A stretch of 23,254 nt of DNA from an uncultured Oxalobacter sp. (GCA_934270705.1 CAKQQG010000023.1:1-23254); one strand, 5' to 3'. Counted from the first letter of the stretch, positions 1-9,149 are shown. Numbers and translations are program-made. The notes: a model not told the origin generated them from the letters alone.

Positions 1-23
1 TGAGAGCAGGCATGCAAGTGCAA

Positions 24-41
24 CAGGTGTGTTGCCACCTG
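24..41 (+). promoter_or_regulatory. stem-loop in the rpmI leader
   Basis: Arms CAGGTG (24-29) and CACCTG (36-41) can pair around a 6-base loop. The site sits about 45 bases before the rpmI start. In several bacteria L20 represses its own operon by binding the mRNA upstream of rpmI, so a structured leader is expected in this place. The sequence shows only the hairpin; an L20 role is inference. No T-run follows, so it is not an intrinsic terminator. Confidence 0.4.
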
Positions 42-60
42 CGATCATATAAAAATGGAG

Positions 61-78
61 CTGTCCGGGAGGACAGGA
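61..78 (+). promoter_or_regulatory. hairpin overlapping the rpmI ribosome binding site
   Basis: CTGTCC (61-66) pairs with GGACAG (71-76) across a GGGA loop. The likely Shine-Dalgarno AGGA (75-78) lies 6 bases before the ATG at 85, and its first two bases are in the stem. Folding would therefore partly hide the ribosome binding site. This suits translational control of rpmI-rplT but does not prove it. Confidence 0.45.
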
Positions 79-84
79 ATTGAT

Positions 85-282
85 ATGCCAAAAATGAAAA
101 CCAAAAGCAGCGCGAAAAAACGTTTTCGCGTTCGTCCGGGTGGTACCGTCAAATGTGCGCAGGCTTTCAAGCGCCACATCCTGACCAAGAAAACTACCAA
201 AGTCAAACGCCAGTTGCGTGGAATGACCAATGTCAATGCGAGCGATGTCGCATCCGTATTGCGTATGATGCCAAGCGCCTGA
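85..282 (+). CDS. rpmI: 50S ribosomal protein L35
   Basis: A small, very basic protein of the large ribosomal subunit. The 65-residue product has the usual L35 length and begins [16 protein letters not shown], the family's characteristic lysine-rich start, with a basic middle ([18 protein letters not shown]). I place the start at the ATG at 85 because it has AGGA 6 bases upstream and gives the standard N-terminus; the frame also opens upstream at 55, which would add 10 atypical residues. rplT follows after 29 bases, the conserved rpmI-rplT pair normally preceded by infC, which would lie just outside the window. Regulation through L20 binding to the leader is known for this operon in other bacteria. 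Confidence 0.97.
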   Translation: MPKMKTKSSAKKRFRVRPGGTVKCAQAFKRHILTKKTTKVKRQLRGMTNVNASDVASVLRMMPSA

Positions 283-311
283 TCCGTTAACACGAAAAAC
301 AAGGAAACAAT

Positions 312-671
312 ATGTCCAGAGTAAAACGTGGGGTCACCGCACGGGCCCGTCATAAAAAACTGCTTGCCGAAGCCAAAGGCTATCGTGGTCGTCGCAGCTC
401 GGTATATCGTGTTGCAAAAGAAGCTGTCATGAAGGCTGGTCAGTATGCCTATCGTGACCGCCGTAACAAGAAACGGGTATTCCGCGCCCTGTGGATCACC
501 CGTATCAACGCTGCTACCCGTGAACTGGGAATGTCTTACAGCGTGTTTATGAATGGTTTGAAGAAAGCCGCTATCGAACTGGATCGCAAGGTGCTTGCAG
601 ATATGGCAGTGGCAGACAAACCTGCTTTCGCGGCAATTGTCGATCGGGTCAAGGCTGCTATCGCAGCTTGA
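312..671 (+). CDS. rplT: 50S ribosomal protein L20
   Basis: L20 binds 23S rRNA early in large-subunit assembly, and in several bacteria it also represses its own operon. The 119-residue product has the typical size. It starts [16 protein letters not shown] and has a long basic N-terminal half ([37 protein letters not shown]), then the globular C-terminal domain with [30 protein letters not shown] precedes the ATG at a suitable distance. The gene follows rpmI by 29 bases and is followed by a strong intrinsic terminator at 696-735, so the ribosomal-protein part of the operon largely ends here. Identification is secure. Confidence 0.98.
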   Translation: MSRVKRGVTARARHKKLLAEAKGYRGRRSSVYRVAKEAVMKAGQYAYRDRRNKKRVFRALWITRINAATRELGMSYSVFMNGLKKAAIELDRKVLADMAVADKPAFAAIVDRVKAAIAA

Positions 672-695
672 CCTGCTAGCAGGATGCATAGAACG

Positions 696-735
696 AAGCG
701 GGGCAAGACAATGACTTGCCCCGCTTTTTATTTTT
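696..735 (+). terminator. Rho-independent terminator between rplT and pheS
   Basis: A perfect 12-bp stem pairs AAGCGGGGCAAG (696-707) with CTTGCCCCGCTT (715-726) around a 7-base loop, followed by a T-rich tract through 735. This is a textbook intrinsic terminator. It ends 25 bases before the pheS start, leaving no room for a full promoter downstream. pheST must therefore be expressed by partial readthrough or from a promoter upstream of the hairpin. Confidence 0.92.
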
Positions 736-760
736 CCGTTGTCCGACAGGAATACATGGC

Positions 761-1777
761 ATGGATTCGTTAGAACAGTTGATTTCTCTGGCACAGCAGG
801 ATTTCCGGAGTGTTTCCGATCCGGTATCACTTGAAAATGCCAAGGCAAAATATCTCGGCAAGACCGGGTTGATTACGGCAGAAATGAAAATGCTAGGCAA
901 GATGGCACCGGAAGAGCGCAAGGCGCGCGGTGCGGTCATCAATGCCGCCAAAAGCCAAATCGAAACTGCGCTCAATGAAAGACGTCAGGAGTTGGCCAAT
1001 GAGAAATTGCAGGCGAAGCTCAGCGCAGAGGCAATCGATGTGACGTTGCCGGGGCGAGGCAGGGGCAAGGGGGGTATCCATCCGGTCATGCGAACCTGGG
1101 AACGGATCGAACGGATTTTCGGTTCCATCGGTTTCGATGTCGCCGACGGTCCGGAAATCGAGACGGACTGGACAAACTTCACGGCACTGAACAGTCCTGA
1201 GAACCATCCAGCCCGTTCCATGCAGGATACTTTCTATATCGATGGCAAGGATTCGCAAGGCAAGCCGTTGTTGTTGCGCACCCATACCAGCCCCATGCAA
1301 GTCCGTTATGCCCGCTCCCACGAATTGCCGGTCAAGGTGATTGCCCCCGGAAGAACCTATCGTGTGGACAGCGACGCCACACATTCGCCGATGTTCCATC
1401 AGGTGGAAGGCCTGTGGATCGACCGCAACATCAGCTTTGCCGATCTCAAGGGTGTCTATCTGAATTTCGTACAGGCATTTTTCGAAACAGACAATTTGCA
1501 GGTGCGTTTCCGTCCATCTTATTTTCCGTTTACCGAACCGTCTGCTGAAATCGACATTGCTTTCGGTTCCGGTCCATTGAAAGGCAAATGGCTTGAAGTG
1601 TCCGGCGCAGGCCAGGTGCATCCGAATGTGCTCAAAAACATGGGGATCGACTCCGAGCAGTATATCGGGTTTGCTTTCGGCTCCGGTCTGGAAAGATTGA
1701 CCATGCTGCGTTACGGCATCAATGACCTGAGACTGTTTTATGAAGGCGATCTGCGCTTCCTGAAACAATTCAATTAA
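761..1777 (+). CDS. pheS: phenylalanyl-tRNA synthetase alpha subunit
   Basis: Catalytic subunit of the alpha2-beta2 enzyme that charges tRNA-Phe in the cytoplasm. The 338 residues compare with about 327 in E. coli. An N-terminal coiled-coil region (about 1-90) is followed by the class II core: RTHTSPMQ at 173-180, motif 2 around [20 protein letters not shown] (198-217), the FPFTEPS segment (255-261), and motif 3 in [17 protein letters not shown] (304-320). I chose the ATG at 761 (MDSLEQL, AGGA 9 bases upstream). The frame can be read back to a TTG at 716, but that would translate the terminator hairpin and T-tract. pheT follows after 40 bases, as is standard for this pair. Confidence 0.98.
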   Translation: MDSLEQLISLAQQDFRSVSDPVSLENAKAKYLGKTGLITAEMKMLGKMAPEERKARGAVINAAKSQIETALNERRQELANEKLQAKLSAEAIDVTLPGRGRGKGGIHPVMRTWERIERIFGSIGFDVADGPEIETDWTNFTALNSPENHPARSMQDTFYIDGKDSQGKPLLLRTHTSPMQVRYARSHELPVKVIAPGRTYRVDSDATHSPMFHQVEGLWIDRNISFADLKGVYLNFVQAFFETDNLQVRFRPSYFPFTEPSAEIDIAFGSGPLKGKWLEVSGAGQVHPNVLKNMGIDSEQYIGFAFGSGLERLTMLRYGINDLRLFYEGDLRFLKQFN

Positions 1778-1817
1778 AACGTTTTTAACTGTTACCGTAT
1801 TTTTTCTTGGGCTGATC

Positions 1818-4247
1818 ATGCAATTTTCTGAAAACTGGCTTCGGACCATGGTGAATCCGGAGATGACAACGGAAGAACTGGCGCATCTGATGACAATGTC
1901 GGGACTGGAAGTGGAAGAGGTGATGCCTGTTGCGAAACCGTTCTCGAAAGTCGTCGTTGCGAAAGTACTCGAAGTGGCCAAGCATCCCAATGCGGATCGT
2001 CTGAGCGTTTGCCAGGTGGATGCAGGAACCGGAACGATTCTGAATATCGTGTGCGGTGCGCCGAACGTCCGGGCGGGCATGAAAACCGGTTGTGCACTGG
2101 TTGGCGCCGTGTTGCCACCGGGCGAGGATGGCAAACCTTTTTCCATCAAGAAGGGCAAGTTGCGTGGCGTGGAATCGAACGGTATGTTGTGCTCCTTGCG
2201 TGAATTGCAGCTTTCCGACGACCATTCCGGCATCATGGAGTTGCCAGACGATGCTCCGGTCGGTACCAGTTTGCGTGACTACATGGAACTGGAAGACTCG
2301 GTTTTCGATATCAAGCTCACACCGAACAAGGCTGATTGCCTTTCATTGCTTGGTGTTGCCAGGGAAGTTTCCGCATTGACAGGGGCTCCACTGAAGTTTG
2401 AAAAGGCGCCGCCCGCGGTCGTGACGTCCGATGTCCGTCAGGAAGTCAATATTCATGCACCTGATCTGTGTGGTCGCTTTACGGGACGTGTCATTCGCAA
2501 TATCAATGCACGTGCCGCGACGCCGGAATGGATGATACAGCGTCTTGAAAGAAGCGGTCAGCGTTCGGTATCCGTACTGGTCGATATTTCCAATTATGTC
2601 ATGCTGGAATACGGTCAGCCGAACCATATATACGACCTTGACAAGATTTCCGGGGCATTGAATATCCGTTGGGGCAAAAAGGGCGAACAGGTTAATCTGC
2701 TCAACGGTATGACCGCTGAAGTGGATGAATGGGTCGGCGTTATCGCGGACGACAACGGCCCTGAATCGATGGGTGGCGTGATGGGCGGCGAACGGACATC
2801 CATTTCTCTGGATACGGCCAATATTTTCATCGAAGCCGCTTTCTGGTGGCCGGACGCCATTCGTGGCCGTGCGCGCCGCTACAATTTCACGACGGATGCC
2901 GCGCACCGTTTCGAAAGAGGCGTCGATTATGAATTGACTGTTGCAGCCATCGAACGCATTACGGAACTGGTTCTCGATATTTGCAAGGTGGAAGGTCAGA
3001 CGGTTGTCGGTCCTGTCGTTGACAATGTGGTCAACTTGCCGGTTCGCAAGCCGGTCAAATTGCGCAAGGAAAGAGCGGAAAAGGTGATCGGTATCGCACT
3101 GACAGCCGACCTGATCGCGGATATTTTCAGGCGCCTTGATCTGAAATTCGTTCAGGATGGCGATGCTTTTACGGTCACGCCGCCATCGTACCGTTTCGAT
3201 ATCGAAATCGAGGAAGACCTGATCGAGGAAATCGCGCGCGTCTATGGTTTCGAGCGTATCCCGGCACTGCCGCCGGTCGCGGCCAACGTCATGCGTATCC
3301 GACCGGAAAATATCCGCTCACTGTTTTCGATCCGGCAGCAGATGGCTGACCTGGATTATCAGGAAGTTGTCAATTACAGCTTTGTGGACGAGGCATGGGA
3401 AAAGGATTTTGCGAATAATGCCGATCCTATCCGTTTGCTCAATCCGATCGCAAGCCAGATGAGCGTCATGCGTTCGAACATGATCGGCAATCTGGTTGCG
3501 AATGTCCGTTATAATCTGAATCGCAAGTTTTCAAGAGTCCGCCTGTTTGAAATCGGTGCCGTTTTCCTGAGAAATGCGGAAGTGCAGGATGGCCCGTTGA
3601 CGGTTGCAGGATATGAACAGCCAAAACGGCTGGCTGCCATTGCTTACGGACTGGCCGATGAAGAACAATGGGGATTGCCTGACCGGCAAGTCGATTTTTT
3701 CGATGTGAAGGCCGATCTGGAAGCATTGTTTGCTCCGGCATCGCTGCGCTTTGTCAAGGCAACCCACCCGGCGTTGCATCCGGGACGTTGCGCGAAAGTC
3801 GAATGTGCGGGAAAGGAAATCGGTATCATCGGTGAGTTGCATCCGTCCTGGCAACATAAATACGATTTGCCGCATGCACCTGTGCTTTTTGAAGTGGACG
3901 TAAGTGCCTTGCAGGCTGTCGATGTACCGGTATATACGGAAATAGCGCGTTTCCAGCCGGTGACGAGAGATATCGCGCTGGTGGTCGATTCGTCGATGCC
4001 TGTGCAGGAAGTCATTGACAGATTTTACAGGGAAAAAGATAATAACCCCCTCTGTGGTATCATGCAAGCTGTTGTTTTGTTTGATGATTATCGAGGCAAG
4101 GGGTTGGGTGCCAATGAAAAGAGCCTGGCGTTCCGCTTTACCTTGCAAGATGCCAATAAAACCTTGCAGGATGAAGCCGTGGATGCAGCAATCAAAGCGT
4201 TCGTGGCGGCAGCCGAAAAAGATTTGGGGGCGCGTTTGCGTGCCTGA
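1818..4247 (+). CDS. pheT: phenylalanyl-tRNA synthetase beta subunit
   Basis: Large subunit of PheRS, needed for tRNA binding and for editing of misacylated Tyr-tRNA-Phe. The 809 residues are close to the usual 795. Visible domains in order: an N-terminal OB-type tRNA-binding module (about 40-150, [16 protein letters not shown] and GMLCS), the B3/B4 editing region (about 210-390, with [11 protein letters not shown]), the B5 domain (about 405-485, [20 protein letters not shown]), the catalytic-like core, and a C-terminal anticodon-binding ferredoxin-like domain (about 715-807, [14 protein letters not shown]). No strong Shine-Dalgarno is visible before the ATG, so coupling to pheS may matter. 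ihfA begins 12 to 30 bases after the stop. The frame is intact throughout. Confidence 0.98.
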   Translation: MQFSENWLRTMVNPEMTTEELAHLMTMSGLEVEEVMPVAKPFSKVVVAKVLEVAKHPNADRLSVCQVDAGTGTILNIVCGAPNVRAGMKTGCALVGAVLPPGEDGKPFSIKKGKLRGVESNGMLCSLRELQLSDDHSGIMELPDDAPVGTSLRDYMELEDSVFDIKLTPNKADCLSLLGVAREVSALTGAPLKFEKAPPAVVTSDVRQEVNIHAPDLCGRFTGRVIRNINARAATPEWMIQRLERSGQRSVSVLVDISNYVMLEYGQPNHIYDLDKISGALNIRWGKKGEQVNLLNGMTAEVDEWVGVIADDNGPESMGGVMGGERTSISLDTANIFIEAAFWWPDAIRGRARRYNFTTDAAHRFERGVDYELTVAAIERITELVLDICKVEGQTVVGPVVDNVVNLPVRKPVKLRKERAEKVIGIALTADLIADIFRRLDLKFVQDGDAFTVTPPSYRFDIEIEEDLIEEIARVYGFERIPALPPVAANVMRIRPENIRSLFSIRQQMADLDYQEVVNYSFVDEAWEKDFANNADPIRLLNPIASQMSVMRSNMIGNLVANVRYNLNRKFSRVRLFEIGAVFLRNAEVQDGPLTVAGYEQPKRLAAIAYGLADEEQWGLPDRQVDFFDVKADLEALFAPASLRFVKATHPALHPGRCAKVECAGKEIGIIGELHPSWQHKYDLPHAPVLFEVDVSALQAVDVPVYTEIARFQPVTRDIALVVDSSMPVQEVIDRFYREKDNNPLCGIMQAVVLFDDYRGKGLGANEKSLAFRFTLQDANKTLQDEAVDAAIKAFVAAAEKDLGARLRA

Positions 4248-4259
4248 GTTTCCGAATAG

Positions 4260-4655
4260 ATGTCTGGTATAACAAGCATGAAACGATCCACCGATTCGCA
4301 ATTGACAGAAAAGACGGAATCCGCTTCTTTGAAAAAAGTCGCAGCATCGAGTTCCGACAAGAGTACATCGACGCTGACCAAGGCCGAGTTGACTGAGTTG
4401 CTGTATGAACAGGTCGGGCTGAACAAACGTGAAGCCAAGGAAATGGTCGAGACTTTTTTCGAGGAAATCTGTTCCGCGCTGGAACGGGGGGAAATGGTGA
4501 AACTGTCGGGCTTCGGCAATTTCCAGTTACGCGACAAACCCCAGCGTCCAGGCAGAAATCCCAGAACCGGCGAGGAAATCCCGATTACGGCACGACGTGT
4601 CGTGACATTTCATGCCAGTCAGAAATTGAAATCGATGGTTGAATCAGCGGAATAA
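4260..4655 (+). CDS. ihfA: integration host factor subunit alpha, N-terminally extended
   Basis: IHF alpha pairs with IHF beta to bend DNA at specific sites. The conserved core starts around residue 38 ([24 protein letters not shown]) and carries the DNA-binding arm signature [21 protein letters not shown] (about 84-104), including the proline of GRNPRTG that intercalates in IHF. It ends [15 protein letters not shown]. Ahead of the core are about 37 Ser/Thr/Lys-rich residues that the E. coli protein (99 residues) lacks; such extensions occur in Burkholderiales. The start is uncertain: ATG at 4260 gives 131 residues and ATG at 4278 gives 125, and neither has a clear Shine-Dalgarno. pheT-ihfA-merR is a conserved order in proteobacteria. 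Confidence 0.94.
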   Translation: MSGITSMKRSTDSQLTEKTESASLKKVAASSSDKSTSTLTKAELTELLYEQVGLNKREAKEMVETFFEEICSALERGEMVKLSGFGNFQLRDKPQRPGRNPRTGEEIPITARRVVTFHASQKLKSMVESAE

Positions 4656-4679
4656 TTTGACGAGTAGCGTGCTATTTCC

Positions 4680-5081
4680 ATGAACGAACGGATCCAAAAA
4701 TCTGATTTACCGCCTATACCGGCCAAACGATATTTCACGATCGGCGAGGTCAGTGAGTTATGCGGTGTGAAGCCGCATGTATTGCGATACTGGGAGCAGG
4801 AATTCGCGCAGTTGAAACCTGTCAAGCGAAGGGGGAACCGTCGTTATTACCAGCATCATGAAGTTTTGCTGATCAGAAAGATCAGGGAGCTGCTGTATGA
4901 ACAGGGATTCACGATCAGTGGTGCAAGAAACAAGCTCAATGAGCGCGGGTCGAGGAATGTGGTGGTCGAGGAGATGCCGCCTGAAAGTGTGACGGCAGTA
5001 TCTTCTCCGGTGGATGTCGATGCGATTCGTTCCGAGCTCGAAGCGGTTCTGGCTTTATTGACGCCGGTACCGAAAGCATGA
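4680..5081 (+). CDS. MerR-family transcriptional regulator next to ihfA
   Basis: A small DNA-binding protein of 133 residues. The MerR-type winged helix-turn-helix lies at about 18-57: [25 protein letters not shown], then the wing motif RRGNRRYY (50-57). A helical region follows ([28 protein letters not shown]), with a short acidic tail and no conserved cysteines, so a metal sensor is unlikely. This uncharacterised MerR-like protein is regularly found directly after ihfA in beta- and gammaproteobacteria. Its targets are not known to me. It starts 24 bases after ihfA without a clear ribosome binding site and probably belongs to the same operon. Confidence 0.92.
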   Translation: MNERIQKSDLPPIPAKRYFTIGEVSELCGVKPHVLRYWEQEFAQLKPVKRRGNRRYYQHHEVLLIRKIRELLYEQGFTISGARNKLNERGSRNVVVEEMPPESVTAVSSPVDVDAIRSELEAVLALLTPVPKA

Positions 5082-5169
5082 TTCAGTTGGATGGCACCGG
5101 ACAGAAACAGGCGCTGTCCGTAACGACATAGCGCCATTGCTCCGGTTCCGGAACAAGTGGTTGGGTCTG

Positions 5170-5907
5170 ATGCGTATATTGATCAGTAATGATGACGGAT
5201 ATCTGGCACCGGGAATCAGTGCGCTGGCACGCGCGCTGGAACCGATTGCTGAAATCGCTGTCGTCGCCCCGGACAGCAATCGTTCGGGAGCTTCGAGTTC
5301 ACTGACGCTAGAGCGTCCGATATCCGTCTATCAGGGCAGCAACGGTTTCTCCTATACGACAGGTACACCGTCCGATTGCGTGCATATTGCCGTGACTGGT
5401 GTGCTTCCATGGCGTCCCGATCTGGTGGTGGCCGGAATCAACCATGGCCAGAACATGGGTGAAGATACGATTTATTCCGGAACGGTGGCTGCAGCGATGG
5501 AAGGGTATCTGTTCGATATTCCGTCCATTGCTTTTTCTCAAGTCAACAAGGGGTGGGCCGAGCTGGAAAGTGCCGCCCTGGTTGCCAGGGATGTGATTCT
5601 GCGGGTTTATGACAAGTTACCCAAGCCGTTTTTGCTCAATGTCAATATCCCCAACAAGCCATATGCCGAGTTGAAAACGATACGTGCGACCCGACTCGGA
5701 AGACGTCACGAGTCGGAAGCGGTCATTCGTGAAAAGGACCCGTTCGGTCGGGAGATATTCTGGATCGGGCCATCAGGGCCGGTACGCGATGCAGGTGAGG
5801 GTACCGATTTCCATGCGATCCGGAATGGTCATGTATCGGTGACACCGTTGCAACTGGACTGGACTCATTTGTCTGCGCTTGATGAGCTGGAAAAAATACT
5901 GGCATGA
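5170..5907 (+). CDS. surE: 5'/3'-nucleotidase SurE
   Basis: A metal-dependent phosphatase of nucleoside monophosphates linked to stationary-phase survival. The 245-residue product begins [16 protein letters not shown]. The metal and active-site residues of the family are in place: D8 and D9 in SNDDG, S39 in PDSNRSG, and N91 in [19 protein letters not shown] placed the start at ATG 5170 because it gives the universal [11 protein letters not shown]-terminus; the frame opens 11 codons earlier, at 5137, with no family similarity. Its last four bases overlap the pcm start (ATGA), indicating translational coupling. surE-pcm-nlpD is a widely conserved proteobacterial cluster. Confidence 0.97.
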   Translation: MRILISNDDGYLAPGISALARALEPIAEIAVVAPDSNRSGASSSLTLERPISVYQGSNGFSYTTGTPSDCVHIAVTGVLPWRPDLVVAGINHGQNMGEDTIYSGTVAAAMEGYLFDIPSIAFSQVNKGWAELESAALVARDVILRVYDKLPKPFLLNVNIPNKPYAELKTIRATRLGRRHESEAVIREKDPFGREIFWIGPSGPVRDAGEGTDFHAIRNGHVSVTPLQLDWTHLSALDELEKILA

Positions 5908-6740
5908 ACAAGAAAGCGAAATCGTTCCCTTTGCCATTGTCCAGAGTGATGGGACGGTCTTCGTTTGAACGACAGGTGAGAACTTCTGCAGAAAGGTCGG
6001 GTAGTCCATCGGCTGTTGGCATGGGTGCGATGAAAAATCCAGTGCAGACGGCTGGCGGGAATGTCCAGACTGTCATGCCTGAAGTGGCACGTCATAAAGT
6101 GCCGGTGTCGCGGTCATTACAGTCGATGGTGGAACGGCTGGCTATGGCGGGTATTCGTGACAAGGTCGTTCTGGCGGCGATCGGCCAGGTTCCCAGGCAT
6201 CTTTTTGTCGATCCCGGATTGTCTGGCCAGGCGTATTCTGACGTGGCGCTACCAATAGGCGCGCACCAGACAATTTCGAAACCCTCAACTGTCGCCAAAA
6301 TGATGGAAGCCTTGCGAATGGGGCAGGATGCTCCCCTGATGCAAAAGATTCTGGAAATTGGAACGGGATGCGGTTATCAGGCGGCGATTCTCGCTAAAAT
6401 AGCGAAAGAGGTTTATTCTGTCGAGCGGATAAAAAGTTTGCATGCACTGGCGCGGCACAATCTCCGGTCATTGCGAATCGCCAACTTGCGTTTGCATTAT
6501 GGTGACGGTATGTTGGGATTACCCCAGGTGGCGCCTTTTGACGGTATCATTATCGCCGCAGCCGGACTGGAAATACCCGATGCATTGTTCGACCAGCTGG
6601 CCGTCGGGGGCAGGCTGATCGCACCGGTCGGCGGAGAACAGCAAACCTTGCAACTGGTCAGGCGCGTAGCGAAAAACAAATGGGAACGCATGGTAGTGGA
6701 TGACTGCCATTTTGTGCCGTTGCGAGGCGGTACGATCTGA
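5904..6740 (+). CDS. pcm: protein-L-isoaspartate O-methyltransferase
   Basis: Repairs aged proteins by methylating isoaspartyl residues with S-adenosylmethionine. The 278-residue product holds [20 protein letters not shown] (about 98-117), [16 protein letters not shown] (119-134), the SAM-binding motif [10 protein letters not shown] (150-159), and the C-terminal FVPLRGG. About 70 residues before the conserved core are polar and low in complexity; E. coli Pcm is only about 208 residues long. An internal ATG around residue 40 or 43 could be the true start, but the ATGA overlap with surE favours 5904. It works in the same maintenance context as surE and nlpD. Confidence 0.96.
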   Translation: MNKKAKSFPLPLSRVMGRSSFERQVRTSAERSGSPSAVGMGAMKNPVQTAGGNVQTVMPEVARHKVPVSRSLQSMVERLAMAGIRDKVVLAAIGQVPRHLFVDPGLSGQAYSDVALPIGAHQTISKPSTVAKMMEALRMGQDAPLMQKILEIGTGCGYQAAILAKIAKEVYSVERIKSLHALARHNLRSLRIANLRLHYGDGMLGLPQVAPFDGIIIAAAGLEIPDALFDQLAVGGRLIAPVGGEQQTLQLVRRVAKNKWERMVVDDCHFVPLRGGTI

Positions 6741-6773
6741 CTGTGCGGAATGAAAAGAATTGGAATACGATAA

Positions 6774-7589
6774 ATGAAAAAGACAGGTTATCCTTTATTG
6801 ATAGTTATCTGCGCCGGCTTGTATGCGTGCAGCAGTCCGCAGAGAACAGCGCCGATTTCCGACCGGTCCACCATCACCAGTTCGTCATATGAAGCGCCTA
6901 TCGACAGGAATACTGTCCGTTATACCGTGAAAAGCGGAGATACGCTTTCGCAGATTTCACGCCGATCGGGACATAGTGTGGCTGAGCTGGCAGCCTGGAA
7001 CCAGATCGGCAATTTAAACGATCTGAAAGTTGGACAAGTCATCCTGGTACAGCCTCCTGAAGGAACGACTGCCGGGGTAGAGACTGCCAGTGTCGCTGCA
7101 TCATCGCAGGTAGAGGTTCGTTCGATCGATGCCGCAAACAACGAGTCCCGGACCGAGCAGGCTACATCCGCCAAAAGTACCACTCCGACAACGACATCGG
7201 TATCAGCCGGTGCCCGGGAAGTCGATGGTATCAACTGGAGCTGGCCTGCCAGTGGAAATGTCATTGCATCGTTTGCAGCCGGTAAAAACAGGGGGATCGA
7301 TATCGCAGGTACGAAAGGGCAGAAAGTGCTTTCCGCTGCTGATGGTATTGTCCTGCATAAGGGCAGCATGAACGGTTACGGTAATCTCGTCATCATCAAA
7401 CACAGCGACAACGTCTTGTCGGCCTATGCACATAACGACAAGATTCTCGTTCAGGAAAAACAGCAGATCAAACGCGGTCAGCAAATCGCCGAAATGGGCA
7501 ATACGGACAGTGACAGGGTCAAGCTGCACTTTGAAATACGCTATCAGGGCAAGCCGGTCGATCCCGTAAAATATCTGCCTGCCCGCTAA
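6774..7589 (+). CDS. nlpD: NlpD-type murein hydrolase activator lipoprotein
   Basis: An outer-membrane lipoprotein that in E. coli activates the amidase AmiC during cell division. A lipoprotein signal ends at the lipobox LYAC, with C19 as the acylated residue. A LysM peptidoglycan-binding domain follows (about 49-92, YTVKSGDTLSQISRRSGHSV), then a Ser/Thr-rich linker (95-150) and a C-terminal M23 (LytM) domain (about 160-268). The M23 domain is degenerate: NRGIDIAG (172-179) has Asn where active enzymes have the metal-binding His, and KLHFEIR (250-256) has Lys at the first His of the HxH motif. This matches the activator class rather than a peptidase. rpoS, the usual next gene, is missing. Confidence 0.95.
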   Translation: MKKTGYPLLIVICAGLYACSSPQRTAPISDRSTITSSSYEAPIDRNTVRYTVKSGDTLSQISRRSGHSVAELAAWNQIGNLNDLKVGQVILVQPPEGTTAGVETASVAASSQVEVRSIDAANNESRTEQATSAKSTTPTTTSVSAGAREVDGINWSWPASGNVIASFAAGKNRGIDIAGTKGQKVLSAADGIVLHKGSMNGYGNLVIIKHSDNVLSAYAHNDKILVQEKQQIKRGQQIAEMGNTDSDRVKLHFEIRYQGKPVDPVKYLPAR

Positions 7590-7608
7590 TGGGCGGTTTC
7601 ATGTTTTC

Positions 7609-7643
7609 TGTGTAACGCATATTGAATCAATATGCGTTACACA
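7609..7643. repeat. perfect 16-bp inverted repeat between nlpD and rlmD
   Basis: The arms TGTGTAACGCATATTG (7609-7624) and CAATATGCGTTACACA (7628-7643) are exactly complementary and separated by only three bases. They sit 19 bases after the nlpD stop and 17 before the rlmD ATG. The following bases (CGTTTCAAATATTATTT) are AT-rich without a continuous T-run, so termination is possible but not typical. A regulator-binding operator, or a scar at the place where rpoS is usually found, are alternatives. Confidence 0.85.
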
Positions 7644-7660
7644 CGTTTCAAATATTATTT

Positions 7661-9016
7661 ATGTCTGCTCATATCATTTCAATCAAGGCGCTGGATGCCG
7701 AGGGGCGCGGTGTCGGTTATTTGCCCAATGAAGATGGCACACCTGGCAAGGTGGTCTTTGTCGAGGACGCATTGCCTGGTGAGACGGTCTTGTGCGAGAC
7801 GTGGAAAAGAAAAAGCAAGTGGGAACTGGCAAGGACGGTATCGCTGATCCGCGAATCGGCAATGCGTGTCAAGCCGGCATGTCCCTCTTTCGGGATTTGC
7901 GGCGGGTGTTCCATGCAGCATCTTGAACCAGCCGCACAGGTAGCGGTCAAGCAGCGTGTTCTGGAAGACAATTTGTGGCATATCGGTCGTGTCAGGCCGG
8001 AGCAGATACTGCGTCCTGTTCATGGACCTTACTGGGGATACCGGTTTCGTGCACGCTTGTCAGTCAATTATGTGCCGAAAAAAGGGGGCATACTTGTCGG
8101 TTTCAGGGAAAAACAGTCACGGTATATCGCCGATATGACGCGATGTCCGGTATTGCCGGCCCATATTTCGGATATGCTGGTACCCCTGCGCGAGCTGATC
8201 GGATCATTGTCTATTTTCCGGCAGATACCGCAAATCGAAGTGGCGATCGGCAATGACAAGAACGGACTGGTCACAGCCTTGTTGCTGCGGATTATGGCGC
8301 CATTGACGGCGGCTGATGAACAGACGTTAAAGGAATTTGCAGACAAATATCATGTCCAGTGGTGGTTGCAGTCGAAAGGACCGGACACCATCACGCTGTT
8401 TTATCCTGACGGGAACCGGTTGCAATACTGGTTACCGGAATTCGATGTTGAAATGCCGTTCAAGCCAGGAGATTTCACACAGGTCAATCACCAGATCAAT
8501 CAGGTATTGGTATCGCGTGCCATTCGTTTGCTGGGAATCGGGGCCGGGCATCGGGTGGCGGATCTGTTTTGCGGACTGGGCAACTTTTCCCTGCCCATGG
8601 CACGGCTTGCCAGAGAAATTGTCGGGATCGAGGGTAGCGAGACACTGACGCAACGGGCAAGAGAGGCTGCCATTCGCAATGGCTTGCAGGACAATACCCG
8701 TTTCGAAACACGCAATCTGTTTGATATGACGGAAGACGAGTGGGTAGCGCTGGGCGCGTTCGATCGCGTGCTGATCGATCCGCCAAGAGACGGCGCAGCA
8801 TCTGTTTGCCAGTCTATTGCTGCGCTGGACGACGAACACAAGCGTTTTCGCCCGGAACGGATCGTATATGTATCGTGCAATCCGTCCACACTGGCGCGTG
8901 ACGCCGGAATTCTGGCTGGCAGCGGACATTACCGGCTGGTGTCGGCCGGTGTCGTGAACATGTTTCCGCATACCTCGCATGTGGAATCCATGGCAGTTTT
9001 CGAAAGAAAGGACTGA
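7661..9016 (+). CDS. rlmD: 23S rRNA (uracil-1939-C5)-methyltransferase RlmD
   Basis: SAM-dependent formation of m5U1939 in 23S rRNA (formerly RumA). The 451 residues compare with 433 in E. coli. An N-terminal TRAM domain (about 1-65) is followed by the iron-sulfur cysteines C74, C80, C83 (CPSFGICGGC) and C162 (RCPVLP). The C-terminal Rossmann methyltransferase has DLFCGLGNFS (301-310), DPPR (373-376), the catalytic cysteine C406 in VSCNPSTLARD, and E442 in HTSHVESMAVF as the likely base. I chose ATG 7661 (MSAHIISIKALDAEGRGVGYL). The frame opens earlier at a TTG at 7622, but those codons lie in the inverted repeat. RlmC and RlmCD paralogs are less likely given the length and TRAM domain. Confidence 0.95.
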   Translation: MSAHIISIKALDAEGRGVGYLPNEDGTPGKVVFVEDALPGETVLCETWKRKSKWELARTVSLIRESAMRVKPACPSFGICGGCSMQHLEPAAQVAVKQRVLEDNLWHIGRVRPEQILRPVHGPYWGYRFRARLSVNYVPKKGGILVGFREKQSRYIADMTRCPVLPAHISDMLVPLRELIGSLSIFRQIPQIEVAIGNDKNGLVTALLLRIMAPLTAADEQTLKEFADKYHVQWWLQSKGPDTITLFYPDGNRLQYWLPEFDVEMPFKPGDFTQVNHQINQVLVSRAIRLLGIGAGHRVADLFCGLGNFSLPMARLAREIVGIEGSETLTQRAREAAIRNGLQDNTRFETRNLFDMTEDEWVALGAFDRVLIDPPRDGAASVCQSIAALDDEHKRFRPERIVYVSCNPSTLARDAGILAGSGHYRLVSAGVVNMFPHTSHVESMAVFERKD

Positions 9017-9149
9017 TCGGGCGTCGTACGCGTTTTACGAAAATAGTGTATGGTTGTGAACAAGTGGCTTCGCAAGCCGGATAATGACCCGACGGGGCAC
9101 AAGCTACTTTCCGTTATATGTCGGGTTTACAGAAGATACGGGAGCGTTC

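Noticed and set aside
684..773. Possible leader peptide upstream of pheS (ATG at 684 or 711), resembling a pheM-type attenuator
   Set aside because: It has only two Phe codons, both encoded after the hairpin in the T-tract, so ribosome stalling there could not control the terminator. No good ribosome binding site is present.
45..848. Long - strand frame opposite rpmI, rplT and pheS
   Set aside because: It is antisense to three secure genes, crosses the terminator, and its translation looks like a random shadow.
5082..5169. tRNA gene between merR and surE
   Set aside because: Short inverted repeats are present, but no acceptor stem, anticodon arm or T-arm consensus (GGTTCGA) can be assembled.
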